Assembly (NCBI GenBank): GCA_037176905.1
Contig: JBBBWG010030333.1
Span: 3,928-49,291, forward strand
Length of the DNA: 45,364 nt
Direction: 5' to 3'
Source: Azolla pinnata
Taxonomy: Eukaryota > Streptophyta > Polypodiopsida > Salviniales > Salviniaceae
The notes below the pieces were generated by a model. The model ran no database searches, was not told the DNA's origin, and saw nothing but the letters and a program-made list of their open reading frames with translations. A program made the translations under genes and the position numbers. Of this stretch, positions 1 through 12,538 are shown in pieces; the stretch's first letter is position 1, and every line of letters begins with the position of its first letter.

Positions 1-4
1 AAGG

Positions 5-80
5 AATTTAGGGTTTCGGAGCTCGCTTATCAAGTTATCACAGCAGGCTTTCCGAGCTCGCTTATCAGTTATCAACAGAA
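5..80 (+). promoter_or_regulatory. 5' leader of the FKBP13-like gene: telo-box and imperfect direct repeat
   Basis: A telo-box-type motif (TTTAGGGTTT, positions 8-17) is followed by two copies of a roughly 27-bp sequence (about 20-45 and 54-79). Both contain GAGCTCGCTTATCA and then GTTATCA. The second copy ends 19 bases before the ATG. Telo-boxes are common in promoters of plant translation and plastid genes; the function here is inferred. Confidence 0.4.
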
Positions 81-98
81 AGGAATCATCTTGTAGCC

Positions 99-3000
99 AT
101 GGAAATGTGCAGCAGCTTAGGGTTTGCTTCCACCCTGCCTGCTGTCGCCTCCATCGGGAAGGAAACCCTAGGAAAACCCAGACCGCAGCAGAAGCCTGCA
201 GCTCCCTGCACCACTGCAACGCAGCAGCAACAGCAGAAGCAGAAGCGCACCCTCGTCAAACCCAGATCACAACTGAAAACTCCTGGTTCTTGTAGAATCG
301 CAACCCAGCAAGCGGAACAACGGCAGCTACCACTGCAACAAGAACTAGATGCACCGCACACGGCAGGCCCTGCAAGCCACCCATCCCGCCGTGGCGTCTT
401 GGGCTTAATCGGTTCGTTGTCCCTGGGAGCCTTATTCCATGACTCGTCGTCCGCGGAAGCTTCGACCGCACCGTCATGTGACTTCACCATCGCTCCTTCT
501 GGACTTGCCTTCTGTGATACGTCAGTTGGCACCGGCTTATCTGCTTCCAAAGGCATGGCTATTAAGGTATGTACATGTTTCTCCCGATGACCACGATTTT
601 CTGTATTTGTGATATATCTCAACGAGCTATTGTATCTGCAAAACTTGGTCGTGGAGGGTGCGGACTACTACACTATCCATTGACTCTCAATTAGTGTTAG
701 AGATCTCAAATGCATAAGTCGAATGGAATATACGTCTGTATCTACAAGACATACGGTGGGGGGTATTAGAGTGCGTACATACCAGGGAGAACACCTCACC
801 AACATCAATTAACATGTCTTCCCAGCAGGTTGTTATGGGGGCACACACTTTTGCTCGCTAGAGTGTTAAGAAATGGGTTTTTTCAAAGGAATGGCTCATT
901 ATACTATCACAAGCAGCATATATCCCATTGATGTGTTGTTTGTTTACTTTTATTTCTCACATACGTATATATATTTGGTTGACAATCCATGGTGGGTGTT
1001 AATGGTTGGAATGCATCTCTCATCCTTTGGCAATAGTAGGCCATCTGTTAGAAATCCAAAAGAGGTTGCACACTATGCAAAGAGACTAAATTTTCCACAA
1101 TCTATACAGTATAGATGTCCATTTGCACATGCAGTGTGAATCTCATTCTTATGGAATAAAAATTTTGAGCTCTTAGCGTTTGATGACATTTGGCTTTGAG
1201 CTGCACAGGGTGACGAATCTGGAAGTTTCAGTCCATTTTTACTAGTAGCAAAAGCAAATGTTGAGTTTGGTTTCTCTGTTGATCCAGTTATTTTTTTAAG
1301 AACTGTCATTTCGTCTAATATATGGCTTTTGTACTGGTCAATTATGTCCATTTACATTTAAAGAAGGAAATCCAATTCATTGGAATAAAAAATGAGCTTT
1401 TGGCTTAAATGATAATCTGTGCTGTTGAAATTGCTCTGGAAAATGCGTCTTGAGGTTTTAGTAGATTGTAATTAACATTAAAGCATGCTTTTGGGTTTTG
1501 GGTTTATCATCGAGCCATCAGCTTTTGGCAACTTCTATGCACAATAATTGTTTGTTTAGTCTCATTTCAGGGTATGTTTGATATTCGTACAGGCAAATTA
1601 TGTCGGCAAGCTTGAGGATGGAAAAGTGTTCGATAGCAGTTATGATCGAGGCAAACCCTTTACCTTCATAGTGGGTGTTGGACAGGTGCGTAGGTGCATA
1701 GAGCTCTTCAACATTAAATGAGCAAATTCTTTTCGCAAACATTTCTAAGGACAGACCTTGTAGGTTATCAAAGGCTGGGATGAAGGAATATTAGGCGGTG
1801 AAGGTATTCCACCAATGTTGGCAGGTTAGTAGCTATATTTTATATTCACATACGATGCTCAGCATATTACATCATATCTAGTTTGGGATTGTGATTTGAC
1901 TTTGTTTATCTAATCAAGTTTGACATAGAAGCTGGGTGGCAATGCAAGTGTCAAATGGGCTTTCTTCGTCAGAAGAAAGAAAGATCTAGTCATAGCAGTA
2001 ATATCTGAAAATGGCCATGCTTGCTTATGAGATTTAGATCTGCTGGCAGAAAACCATTCTCAGATTATCCCACAAAGGATCACACATGTCATGCGGAGAA
2101 CGGGACCTCAAAGTCTCCAGGCTGGAAAGTTGAAGTCAATGTGAAAGAGCTAGATATCTTTTTGCACCCAAAAGTCTCAAAATGCAAAAAATCGGTGAAA
2201 GAATTGGATGCCTGTTCACAGTCAACAGGGGAAAATTGATCAGAACATAATCTTAATATCATACTAGAATCTTCATTTATGATGTGAGTCGATAAAAATT
2301 ATGCCTGGTTTGAATAGGTGGGAAGCGTACACTGAGAATTCCATCGTCTTTAGGATATGGTGAGCGTGGAGCAGGATGCCGGGGAGGTATGTACTGAATA
2401 GTTGAAGCCTGAACCAAGGAAAATATCTGTTTACTTCACTACCTTGACAACATGCACATTCATTGTTTGGCGGGTTGAACACCTTTTAAGTCATATCTAA
2501 TCCTTCTGTATCGCCATGACATTTTTGTTACCTATTTAACATGAAATCCAGCTTCCATATGCTTTGATCATCGTAGTAATCAATGCACAAAAACAGGAAA
2601 AGCGTTCATTACATGTCCAAGTTTAAAATGTTTCGATGCTATCCACAAACTCCACCGCTTTCTGGTATTGTAATTCAATTCAAATCAGTTGTACCAGTGA
2701 GGTGTATATTAGGAACCATTATTTTGGCCTTCATAAGGAGTTTTGTAGAGGAAAATATTTAACGTGACAAACCTTGAAACCTTGGATAGGTGCATGGATA
2801 CATTTTTATTTTTGGTGGAGTTTTTTTTCTCGATAAAACATGGAGATCATCTAAATGCATGAATATCTGACATTGAGAGGTCTTTCGTAGTGATAAAGTC
2901 TCTTAGGATGCAATGGCACATGCATACAAATTTGAAGTAATAAGTTGTGCAAATGTAGAACCTTTTGAACCTTGTTACAAAATGTCCTTGAGACGACTTC

Positions 3001-3432
3001 TTTATTGATGTAAGTAAATATAAGTAATAAGTCATTTCAAAAATATTTTACTTGTGATCAAAGCAAAGTAATAAGTTTCCCTTGAATGTAGAGACAACAT
3101 CTATTTCTGATACATTTCTATATTAAAAGATAACATGCTGCCCCACCATTGGATATCTTATATTATTTCTTAAACCGGGGAGAAAATATCACACAAACTG
3201 CACTGTATCATGCATTGCCTTCTAATTGTTGTGATTTATATATTTCTTTGTAAAGCATCAACAATGGCGCATAGAATTGTGCGCATGTTTTGTGTATTCT
3301 GTATGTATGTACGTGATTTAGAGAGGAAGGGAAGCATTCTAAAAGTATCCACTGTTATTGACAGGTTCTTGCCTCATCCCCCCCAATTCCGTGTTGCTAT
3401 TTGATGTGGAATTCATTGGGAAGGCGTACTGA
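99..3432 (+). CDS. FKBP13: FKBP13-like thylakoid-lumen peptidyl-prolyl isomerase (5 exons)
   Basis: Exons 99-566, 1593-1685, 1764-1824, 2318-2386 and 3365-3432 join into a 252-residue frame with GT-AG introns. The N-terminus looks like a bipartite plastid/lumen signal: a Q/S/T-rich transit region, then twin arginines (R97 R98), a hydrophobic stretch (about 99-113) and an AEA site (119-121), which suggests Tat import to the lumen. The FKBP fold follows (about 125-252), with [32 protein letters not shown] and [11 protein letters not shown]. Four cysteines (C127, C139, C228, C233) sit where Arabidopsis FKBP13 has its two redox-active disulfides, in the contexts GLAFCD and GAGCRGGSC. The family catalyses Xaa-Pro isomerisation and in Arabidopsis binds the Rieske protein. 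I infer the same role and thiol control here. The start is the first ATG, giving a complete targeting peptide. The protein ends in a Tyr after GKA, a small difference from many homologues as I recall them. Confidence 0.93.
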
Positions 3433-5218
3433 TATTGGAGCCCGCGAAGATCAATGGATGCATTCAATTAAATTTGTTGAATCACGTTTACAATCTATAT
3501 TAATGACAGTAAAGGGTTGAAATAAAGCCAACACAAATTGACTTAAATATTGATCAATCAATAGAGAGTGCTGGCCTGTGATTTAAGGTACAACTGAAAT
3601 TGTTTTGCCACATCAAACCATAATTCTTATTTGAAAATGATATGATCTTCGTAGGATTTTGATACCATTTCCATCATTGGCTGGAAAACTGAAGATTAAG
3701 AGAAAATTCACCAACATGACAATAATGTATAAAGACATGCTGAATGACACACTTGGAGGAAAATTCGAAATGAAACGAAGACAGCAATGTGATGTATATC
3801 TGAAAATATTTGGAAAAGAAGAATTCAGCTGATTTGTGGATAAAAGGTGATGTGATTATATGATATATATGCAGTCTATGGTCTCCAAATTCTAATCCAA
3901 TAGCTAAATTAGCAGAGGAGCTGTTGCCTGATTCAAGAATCCAATGATAGAAGGTAGATTGTAGGAACTTGGTAGATGTCCGTTTCCAGCTTATTTTAAT
4001 CCTCCTTGTGTAATGGGAATTCAGCGGTTCATCAGAGCATCTTTGGCATTAAAATACTTTACAATTGTAGAAATTTCTATGCATGTTTTGGAGAACTATC
4101 TATGCCTGTAGGCTTTGTCAATGCTGTAGATTTTTTTATTGCTATGGAAATAATGATCAAGCACCTAATATGGGAATGATTTTTGCTTGATTACATTTCT
4201 AGTTGTCCTATGTCAATGTTAGGACCTTTTTATTGCTTTGGCATTATGATTAAGCGCCTATATATGAGAATCATTGTCGTTTAACTGTTCTTCTAATTGT
4301 TCTTTGTCAATGCTAGGCTCTTCATTGTTGCGAAAATTATGAGTAAATTGCCCATGTATGAGAATTAGTATCACTATAATCGTGCTCCCGAGTGTTAACC
4401 ATGTCGTACTTTGACGGCTTTATTTTATAAATTAGCTGTTGACTTTGTGCTCGGTTTGTTCTTCTCATACCTGGAATCGAAACCCATCATCTCAATGCGA
4501 AGCTGCTCTCGAGCTTCGTGTGACGATTAGACTTTGGACCACATGATCGACCTACCCTATGCAGAAGTCTCGAAAGAGATCGAGGTTGAGTCAATCAGAC
4601 GGTTTTTAACCATGGCAAAGCAGTGATAATCAAAGCTGGGAGATGTAAACTCGTTGCCGAAATTGCTTGGAGCTCATCACCTTTGTGCCAAGACTTGCCT
4701 TTGCAGCTGGCATTGTGACCATTGGAAGCTTATCTCCGATCAGACTCTTCCCCTTTCGACTTACTGTATGATCGCAATGGAATGGTGGTGAATCGGGTGC
4801 GGAATCTGGACGGAATCGATGCAGATAAAGCTGGTGTCGGGGTAGCAGCCGAAGGAGGAACGATTGCTTGAGCTAGAGGAGCGTTTTTCGGCACCGAAAC
4901 CGAGCAGAGCAAGCAGCGAAACAATCTCGAACCTGATGATCTCAGATCGGCCCATCGAGGAGCTCTCGGGCATCTCGACCTGATCTCAGATTGGCCCATC
5001 GAGAGAGCTCTCGGACATCTCGACGTGATCTCGGATCGGCCCCATCCATGGCTTCTCGGTCTGCATGTATGGATGGACCCATGCATGCATGCGCGCCATC
5101 ATACATGTAAGATGCGCCACAGAGTACATTTACGAATGAATGACCGATGTCTCCGTGTATGCGTACACATGCGTGTGGACATGTGTATGCACACATACAA
5201 TTGACCCATGTCCACACG
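3433..5218. other. Intergenic region, FKBP13 to L1
   Basis: AT-rich sequence follows the FKBP13 stop codon, and I see no conserved coding frame. Around 3640-4400 there are loosely repeated phrases (for example about 4090-4150, 4200-4260 and 4310-4370, each with a form of TCAATGCTAG and ATTATGA), suggesting an old low-copy tandem repeat. About 4440-4560 resembles a tRNA-derived retroposon on the minus strand (separate entry). The short frames at 4730-5086 are compositional and match nothing I know. Confidence 0.45.
4440..4560 (-). repeat. Possible tRNA-derived (SINE-like) fragment
   Basis: Read on the minus strand, the stretch ends in GGGTTTCGATTCC, close to a Pol III B box (GGTTCGANTCC), preceded by a GTGGTCCAAAGTCTAATCG segment that could be a decayed A-box region. 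No poly(A) tail or target-site duplication could be defined by eye. It could also be chance resemblance. Confidence 0.3.
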
Positions 5219-5347
5219 TGCACATACATGCATGCAAGCATACATGCAAGCATGTATGTATGCATGTATGTATGCAAGCATGTATATATGTATGTATGCA
5301 TGTATGTATGTATGTGTGCATGCATGCATGCATGCATACATACACAT
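5219..5347. repeat. CATG/TATG tetranucleotide microsatellite
   Basis: An imperfect run of CATA, CATG and TATG words. It creates many ATG triplets and overlapping open frames on both strands, all compositional. It lies about 165-290 bases upstream of the chosen L1 start codon and is followed by a GAA run at about 5371-5402. Confidence 0.85.
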
Positions 5348-5509
5348 GTGGTAAGCGGCGCATTATCCACAGAAGAAGAAGAAGAAGAAGAAGAAGAAGA
5401 AGCCGCAGACGACGACGCAGACGACGCAGGAAGCAGGAATCAGAAGGAAGAAGCGCCGACGCAGAGACAGGGAGAAGGAATCCTTCCTCTTCTCCCTCCG
5501 CCATCGCCA

Positions 5510-8491
5510 ATGTCATCCTGTACAGCTACCCGCCTTCTCGACTTCTCCACCGCTCTCTCCATCTCCGGACCTTCCTCCTCCTCGGTATTATTGCCTTCAC
5601 CGTCGCCGCTGTCTTCTTCCTCTCCGTCTCCGTCTCTCTTCTCCTCCCCGGCTTTCTCCTATCGGCCTCCTCTGCTCCACTGCAGCGGGAATTCCAATCC
5701 GGTCCCTTGGATCGAGAGCCGCACCTCGCTCCGCCTCAATGCGGTTCCCCAGCTCTTTCCCACCGTAGAGGATGAAGTGGAAGCCGAAACGGCCGAAGAG
5801 GAAGCTGCCATTGCAACAAAGAAGCCGTCCAAGCTTAAAACAGGGAAAGCTGCGCTTCCTCTCAAAAGAGATCGGGTAAGTACCTTGCGCTTTGCATCGG
5901 TGTCTTTGTTTGTTTATTTGGTGTCGGGTGATTTCTGGCGTTCTTTTTACGTGCTTTATCCCTCGTTTCGTATTGCCTTCGTATTGCCTGGCCATGTTTA
6001 GTTGTTTGTGTCGGTTGGTTACTTTGCTTCCAAATGAAGGTTGTTCGATGATTTCTGCTTGTTCCTCATATTTGATGTTCTCTCGCTGATTATATAGATA
6101 GTCTTCGAATGCATTTATATTACTTCTTCGCCTTGAATCGATTTATTGATTCTTCTCTGTGTTAGAAGCCAATTTCTGATTTTGTCACATTTTCCACTTT
6201 CTGCAATGATACGCCTATTGTTTGATGCTCTTTTTATGTAGTTTTTGATGTATGCCAAAATGTTTTTTGTTGTAAAAATTTGCTGTTCAGGGATTGAGGA
6301 CTAGGTTTTTGGTTTTTTTGCAGCAGTAAAGCCGTAAATACTTGCTTCCTGTGTGTGTGTGTTGCGTGGGAACGAATGCCGTGCTAGAGGCTTAGTTTGT
6401 TGAGTTACACGTGCTTCTGCTAGTTCTATGTTTTTCTGATATGGACATGTCTCATTTTCTTTGTCCTTATTGTAATGTTCTGTCCCTTGTATATGTATGT
6501 TTTATTCTTACTAGCATATTGTCCAGCAAAGAAGACAATCTTGTGCTGGGTGTTACTTCTGTTATATTTAGAATGTTCCCGTAAAGTTTCAGCGTGATTC
6601 TTACTTTTTTCTTTTAGTTTATTTGGGGTACTCATGCAAGGGTTTCTTTGTTGCATGTACTCAGACTAGGTCGAAGCGATTTTTGGAGATTCAGAAGATT
6701 CGTGTCGTTAAGCAGGACTATTCTCCAGATGTTGCAATCCAATTGTTGAAACAAACAGCCAATACAAAATTTGTTGAGACAGCCGAAGCCCATTTTCGCC
6801 TCAATCTCGACCCGAAGTATTCGGATCAGCAGCTTAGAGCAACAGTGAGTGACTTGATACTTAGATACTTATGTTTGAAGCAATCATGTAGTCGTTCATG
6901 TGGCAAACGGGATTCCACATGGGTGATGCCTATTATTCCTCGTATATGTACTCAAGATAAACAGTTAGCAAAAACGTAGGTTTCAAGTCCTAGAAAATGG
7001 AAATAACGTGAGGAGTCTGGTTGGTAGGTATCACTTCCAAAAGGCACTGGTCAGACTGTACGAATAGCTGTCCTTACTCAAGGTATGTTTCATCTGTAAG
7101 TATGACTTAATGGTTATGAAAAAAGTAAAGCAGCAATATGGATAATGTTTGATTGTAATTGCCACGCCCTTCTAAATATTCTATGCAACTGACGTATGCC
7201 ACTGGGTAACTTTAGGAGAGAAGCAGATAGAAGCAAAGAATGCAGGTGCAGAAGTAGTTGGCGGTGAAGATTTGATTGAACAGATTGCTGGTGGTTTTCT
7301 GGAGTTCGACAAGTTGATTGCTACTCCAGATATGATGCCCAAGGTTTTGTTCCTACTGTACTGTCCTGGGCATTTTCACTATGAAGTTGAAGGTTTCACA
7401 GTGAAAATGCAGTGGGTTTTGTCCCAACTATAGCAAGATCAACGAATCTGTACTGTTCCTAGGCATTTTGTTCTATTGATAAAGCTGTAATGAATATGTT
7501 TTTACATCGTCTCAGGTCGCCAAGTTAGGAAGATTGCTGGGTCCAAGGGGTCTCATGCCCAATCCAAAAGCAGGCACTGTGACATCAGATCTCACACAAG
7601 TATGGTCAAGTTAAAACTCAAACACTGTAGATACCCGCTTTGCCAATTTGAAGTTTTTTCAATTTTGATCAAGTAACTGCAGCTATTTGCATGACTAGTC
7701 TGAAATCAAATGAGAAGTGTGTACGAACCCTAACAGAGTAAACAGTCTCAGTAGTGCAATATGAACAGATCATGTTTTCCCTGAAATGTGCAGGCAATAA
7801 CTGAGTTCAGAGCTGGGAAGGTCGAATACAGAACTGACAAGACAGGGATTGTGCACATTCCCTTTGGCAAGACAAATTTTAGCGAAGAGGACCTGCTTAC
7901 AAACCTCATTGCTGTGGCAGTAATCCTCTCAAACTTTGATATTCTGTATTTTAATGATGGTTCTCTTCACAACATTCATGCATGGTCTATCATACTTCAT
8001 GTGTGCAGTACTTGATGCGCCAAAGTGTTGTATTCACCGTGCTATTTTGTTCTTTTGAGTGTCTGATTGATGAATGATTTGTTCTGTAATTTGACATTTT
8101 GTTCATTGGTGCATTCTTTGTTGATTATTTTGCTATCCTCCATAGCAGGTTTGATCTCAACTGCCCCATCTGTTGCTGGTTCATCCTTGTGCCGTTTCCT
8201 TCTCTCTATGCATTCATCATTCAGCATATATCGGGCCTTCCTTTTTACCCTTTTCATATCATGATATGTTTGGTCCCTCTTTAAGAATTATGTTATACAG
8301 CGGCCTTCCAGTGAATGCTCCATTCATTATGCGGTATTTGATCCTTAATGGTTTGTTGTGAACAGAACTCTGTAGATGCGAATAGGCCAACTGGATCAAA
8401 GGGCGTGTACTGGAAGACTGCTTATGTATGCTCAACTATGGGTCCGTCTATAAAGGTGAATGTGAGTCAGCTGCGAGATTACAAGTTGTAG
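5510..8491 (+). CDS. RPL1: Plastid 50S ribosomal protein L1 (uL1c), 7 exons
   Basis: Exons 5510-5875, 6665-6844, 7028-7082, 7216-7343, 7516-7599, 7794-7919 and 8366-8491 give a 354-residue protein, close to the length of plant plastid L1. Residues 1 to about 110 are Ser/Pro-rich then acidic, typical of a transit peptide plus linker. The L1 domain follows: an N-terminal segment with [20 protein letters not shown], then [17 protein letters not shown], the signature [39 protein letters not shown] and a C-terminal [21 protein letters not shown]1 binds 23S rRNA at the L1 stalk and helps release deacylated tRNA. The frame is open upstream of 5510 through the CATG repeat, but that part is repeat-encoded. 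ATG 5510 ([17 protein letters not shown]) gives a normal plastid targeting peptide, so I chose it. A GAA-rich leader lies directly upstream. Confidence 0.95.
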
Positions 8492-9860
8492 ATTAAGTTT
8501 AGGCCATATTTTGTTCTGTTGTTCAAGAGAGTTTGCATGCAAAGAATTCTTAACACTTTTGTAAATTTGTGCCTAAGGAGGTTTAGCTTAGGGAATTTGA
8601 ATCCAGAAAGGGAAAACAAGAGTTCAGCTTCAGTTTGCAATAACTTCTTGTTGAAATGAAGCCTTGATGTTATTCTTCTCAATTTGTTGAGGCTGATTTT
8701 TTATGTTTCCCCTTTTGTTCCCAAAGGTCTCCTTAGAGTCAAGTTATTTTTGTTCGTTGAAAGAACTTTTGTTTTTCGATATGGGTTAAATCGGCTACTT
8801 AGCATGACATGACTGAAGGTTTTTGATTCCTAAAATGGAACTATGGATCAATATTATCCATATGGCCTAAATTAACATTTCGGTAAATTGTGCTGGCCTT
8901 AACAAAATAGCAATACATTAGATAGTGGATATCAATCAATCATATCGTTATTTCATCGGTCTGTCTGTGTACATCACGCGCATGTTATCCTTGTGGCGTT
9001 ATCTCTGTTTGTAAGTTGAGCTAGAATGAGAACCTAGGAATTATGAACATGAGATACTTAAGAATATATGAAAACAAATGGAAGTATGACTCATGGATTC
9101 TGCTTGGTTTTCATCACATTGAGGAGCTCGTATCTGCTAAGGTAAAACCTACAATCGTAATGCTGCAAAAAATAGAAGCTACTGAGGAAGAGCTCAGAAA
9201 TGTTCAATGAATCATCTGATGAAGATCTCACGAGAAAAGAGAATCAGATGAGGAGGTTGAAGAGTGGAAGAGGTGGTGCATGTCATGAGTTTGTGGGCAG
9301 TGAACTTTGTATGCACAGTAGGATTTCACAAATCGGCTATTCCAGCATTCAAGGGCGATTGTAATACAAGAGCATGGTGTGGATCCATGGGGTGTAGGGT
9401 TTTGGAGCTGTTGAAGAAAGAAGTACCGACAATTGGACTGAAGAAGTAGAGAGTCGAAAGGCAAAGGATCTTCTACATAATGCGATGTTTTTACAGGATT
9501 GATGGAACCTGATAGTGCCATGGAGCAGGCTTACAAGAGCTTCCGAGAGAGGGTTTTAGGGTTTGGCATCAGCGCTCAAGCTCGAGAGCGCTTTTCGGCT
9601 TGTTACCATTATGGCATTTGTTCTGTTGGCACTGAACATGTGGCCGGTCTCGCATCAACCATCGTTGCCGTTTCGGCGTCCATTGACCAACCGCATCGGT
9701 ACGATCGAGTTGTTGTTCCGGTGGATGGGTTTTCGCCCAGCAGGCAACATTACAACGGTTGGGTGCAAGACAGCTTGGGCCCATCGCCATTGCTGCATAC
9801 AGGTTTTGTAGCACCATCTGAGTCGGGTCGATGGTTTGCCACAGGAGATCAGTTTCCAAA
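8492..9860. other. Intergenic region downstream of L1
   Basis: It holds the 3' end of the L1 transcript and then AT-rich sequence. Short frames at 9264-9449 (+) and 9499-9930 (+, 143 codons) show no recognisable domain, and the second runs into a GAATC/GAGTC repeat. I see no RNA gene or transposon ends. Confidence 0.4.
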
Positions 9861-9864
9861 CGAT

Positions 9865-10124
9865 ATCGAATCGAATCGAGTCGAATCGAGTCGAGTCGAA
9901 TCGCGGTGGCGCAGGGAGGGGGAGCTATGATGATCGACGCTGGCGCTTGACAGCATTGCTGCCCATGTCGAGCGATCGATCGATCGATCGAGATCGAAAT
10001 CTGGCCGCTCGGGGTTCGGTATCAGTCGTCGAGATCTCTCTATCTATCTAGTTAGCAACATGTGTGTGCAAATTGCACACGCAATCCTCCCATCTGTCTG
10101 TCTATCTGTCTGTTTATCTATCTA

Positions 10125-10162
<38 letters not shown>

Positions 10163-10175
10163 GCTATCTATATCA
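9865..10175. repeat. Cluster of short tandem repeats
   Basis: In order: an imperfect GAATC/GAGTC pentanucleotide run (about 9865-9905), a GATC run (about 9970-9992), then CTGT/CTAT tetranucleotides passing into a TC dinucleotide run (about 10085-10170). Confidence 0.85.
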
Positions 10176-10461
10176 AGGAAAGAAAACGAAGCGTGTGTGG
10201 GCTAGGCGACAATGAGACACTGGGTAGGCGACATACATGCACTGCATCATGGGCTTTTAAAGCATTGGTCAAAGGGGGATATGGATGTGTTAGGGAATCA
10301 AAGGGGAAGAGCAAGGCATGTGTGTTTGGGATGGGGGCATCTAATCAACGACCAACGGGGGAGGGTGGTCCACATACAAAGCCGCATGATACAAGGAACA
10401 GAGACAGAGCCCACATGAGTGGAATGGCATGTGATTGAAGGCTTTAGGCGCAGCATGCATG

Positions 10462-10515
10462 CATCATGAATGAATGAACGAATGAATGAATGAACGAATG
10501 AATGAATGAACGAAT
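10462..10515. repeat. GAATGAAC/GAATGAAT microsatellite
   Basis: Repeats of GAATGAAT with GAACGAAT variants, followed at about 10528-10538 by a G homopolymer. Confidence 0.8.
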
Positions 10516-10540
10516 GGATCAATGGAAGGGGGGGGGGGTG

Positions 10541-10783
10541 GTGGCAAATTGCCTAACTAACTTAACTGAAACTCTTCCTCAGACTTTGCTTAGGATGAAG
10601 GAAGGAATGGATGGATGAATGGATGAATTTGGAAGGGGGAGGGGACCAGATTGCCTAACTAACTTAACTGAAACGCTTCATCAGACTGTGCTTGGGATGA
10701 AGGAAGGAATGGTTTTGGAAGGGGGAGGGGGCCAAATTGCCTAACCAACTTAACTGAAATGCTTCATCAGACTACTCGGAAGA
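10541..10783. repeat. Three-copy minisatellite, about 85-100 bp unit
   Basis: Copies at about 10541-10637, 10638-10725 and 10726-10783 (the last truncated) share AATTGCCTAACTAACTTAAC, GAAACGCTTCATCAGACT, GGATGAAGGAAGGAATGG and a purine-rich GGAAGGGGGAGGGG linker. Copies differ by point changes and by the length of the GGAT spacer. Confidence 0.85.
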
Positions 10784-11120
10784 AGGGCTTTTCGCCCCCT
10801 ATCAAAGCACTTAATCGATCCGATTTCATGAGTTAATAATAATTAAAAAGAACGAGATTCGTTGTTGCTGTGGCTGATTTTTGTATGCGTATGTATGTAT
10901 ATTATCTCTGGCTGTGTGCCCAGAGAGAGAGAGAGAGAGCGAGACAGACATGCCCCAGTCGCCATTAGAGCTCTACATAATATAAGGTTAAAGGATTAGG
11001 GTTAGCAAGTGCATCCATGGAATCCATGAATCCACCCATCAAATCTACTTCATCATCGTTGTCGTCGTCGTAGTCGTCATTGTCATCATCGTCAATTCTG
11101 CTTCGTCGTCGTCATTGTCG

Positions 11121-11212
11121 TTTGTCATTCATCATCATCGCAGTTTGTCATTCATCATCATCGCAGTTCGTCATTCATCATCATCGCAGTTCGTCATTCA
11201 TCATCATCATAA
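11121..11212. repeat. Four-copy 23-bp tandem repeat next to the C2H2 stop codon
   Basis: The unit CAGTTCGTCATTCATCATCA plus TCG occurs at about 11121-11140 (partial), 11141-11163, 11164-11186 and 11187-11210. It abuts and slightly overlaps the 3' end of the zinc-finger gene, so it would lie in its 3' UTR. A TCG/TCA-rich run precedes it (about 11050-11120). Confidence 0.8.
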
Positions 11213-12497
11213 GCGAAGCGAGAGATCGATGGCGAGATGCTGCTGATCTTCCATGTCTTGGAATGCCATGGGATAGCTTCCGCCGCCGGCGGCTGGCGGC
11301 GGCGGCGGCGGCGGCAGCGGAGCTCCGTTCTCCACGCTGCTATTGCTGCTGCTGCTGCCATTGGAGCTGTAGGGTTCGAGCATGGGTGCAGCCGATGATG
11401 ATGATCGGCCATGGCCATGGTGCAGGCCATCGCCCCACTGCAACCCTCGCCCACCATATTGCTCCTCGCTCGCTACCTGATAATGGAAGCTCGGCGCTGA
11501 GCCTCCCGGGTTGCTGTTGATGTTGATGCCCACGATGGAAGCTGATGGTGACAGCGATGGTGGTGGTGGTGGCGGCGATGATGATGAGTAGGAGGAGGAA
11601 GGATATGGCAGGGTGAGCTTTGTTGCATTTGCACCCTCCATGAACAGAGCTCCTCCTCCTCCTCCTCCTCCTCCTCCTCCTCCTCCTCCGCTTCCATGGC
11701 TGAGTGGCGCCCTTGCACATGCCGCCGGCATCAGCATCGATGATGGCCTGCTTATCGCATCACCGCCGCCATAGTAGCCGCTCGGCTGCTGCTGGCCGTA
11801 GCTGTGGGGCGGCAATGGCGGAGCTTGCAGAGCCGCCGCCATGGCCTGCGGCGGCGGCGGCGGCGGCGCGGCGGCTGCAGCTGCAGGCCCATTCATCATC
11901 ATCATCATCATCATCGGCGTTGTCCTGGGCCAGCAGCTCGCATTGCCGCCGCCATTGCTGCTGCTGCTGCTGCTGCTGCTTCCGCCGCCGGGCGGCTTGT
12001 GGATGAGCGAGTGAGCTTTGATCCCCAGGGATCGGATCGAGCCTGAATACGGCGGCGGCGGCGGCGGCGGCTCTAAGCTGCTGTGGAATGGCCCCATCTT
12101 GGGCGAGGAAGAAGCCATGGATAGGGGTGGGGAGGAAGCTGCTGCTGCAGCTGCTGCGGCGGCTGCGGCTGCAGCCATGCCGTGCTGATGCTGAAGCTGA
12201 AGCTGAAGCTGATGCTGATGCTGATGCTGAAGCTGCGGATGATGCTGATGCTGAAGCTGCGGATGATGCTGAAGCTGAGGATGATGCTGAAGCTGAGGAT
12301 GAGGATGAGGATGGTGATGGTTGTAGGAAGCGGGGTTGATGAGCTTGGAGCGGCCGGCGGAGCGCTCGCGTTTGTGGGCGTTCTGATGCCCGCCCAGCGC
12401 CTGCGAGCTGTAGAACTTGCGGTCGCAGAAGTAGCAGGGGAACACGCGCGGCTCCGCGGCGGCGGCGCCGCCCAACAACGCCTTCCTCCTCCTCTTC

Positions 12498-12538
<41 letters not shown>

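Noticed and set aside
5140-5775. Cys/His/Met-rich frames upstream of L1
   Set aside because: Made by the CATG/TATG microsatellite on both strands; only the part from 5510 in one frame matches a transit peptide.
9499-9930. 143-codon plus-strand frame downstream of L1
   Set aside because: No recognised domain, and its end is encoded by a GAATC/GAGTC repeat.
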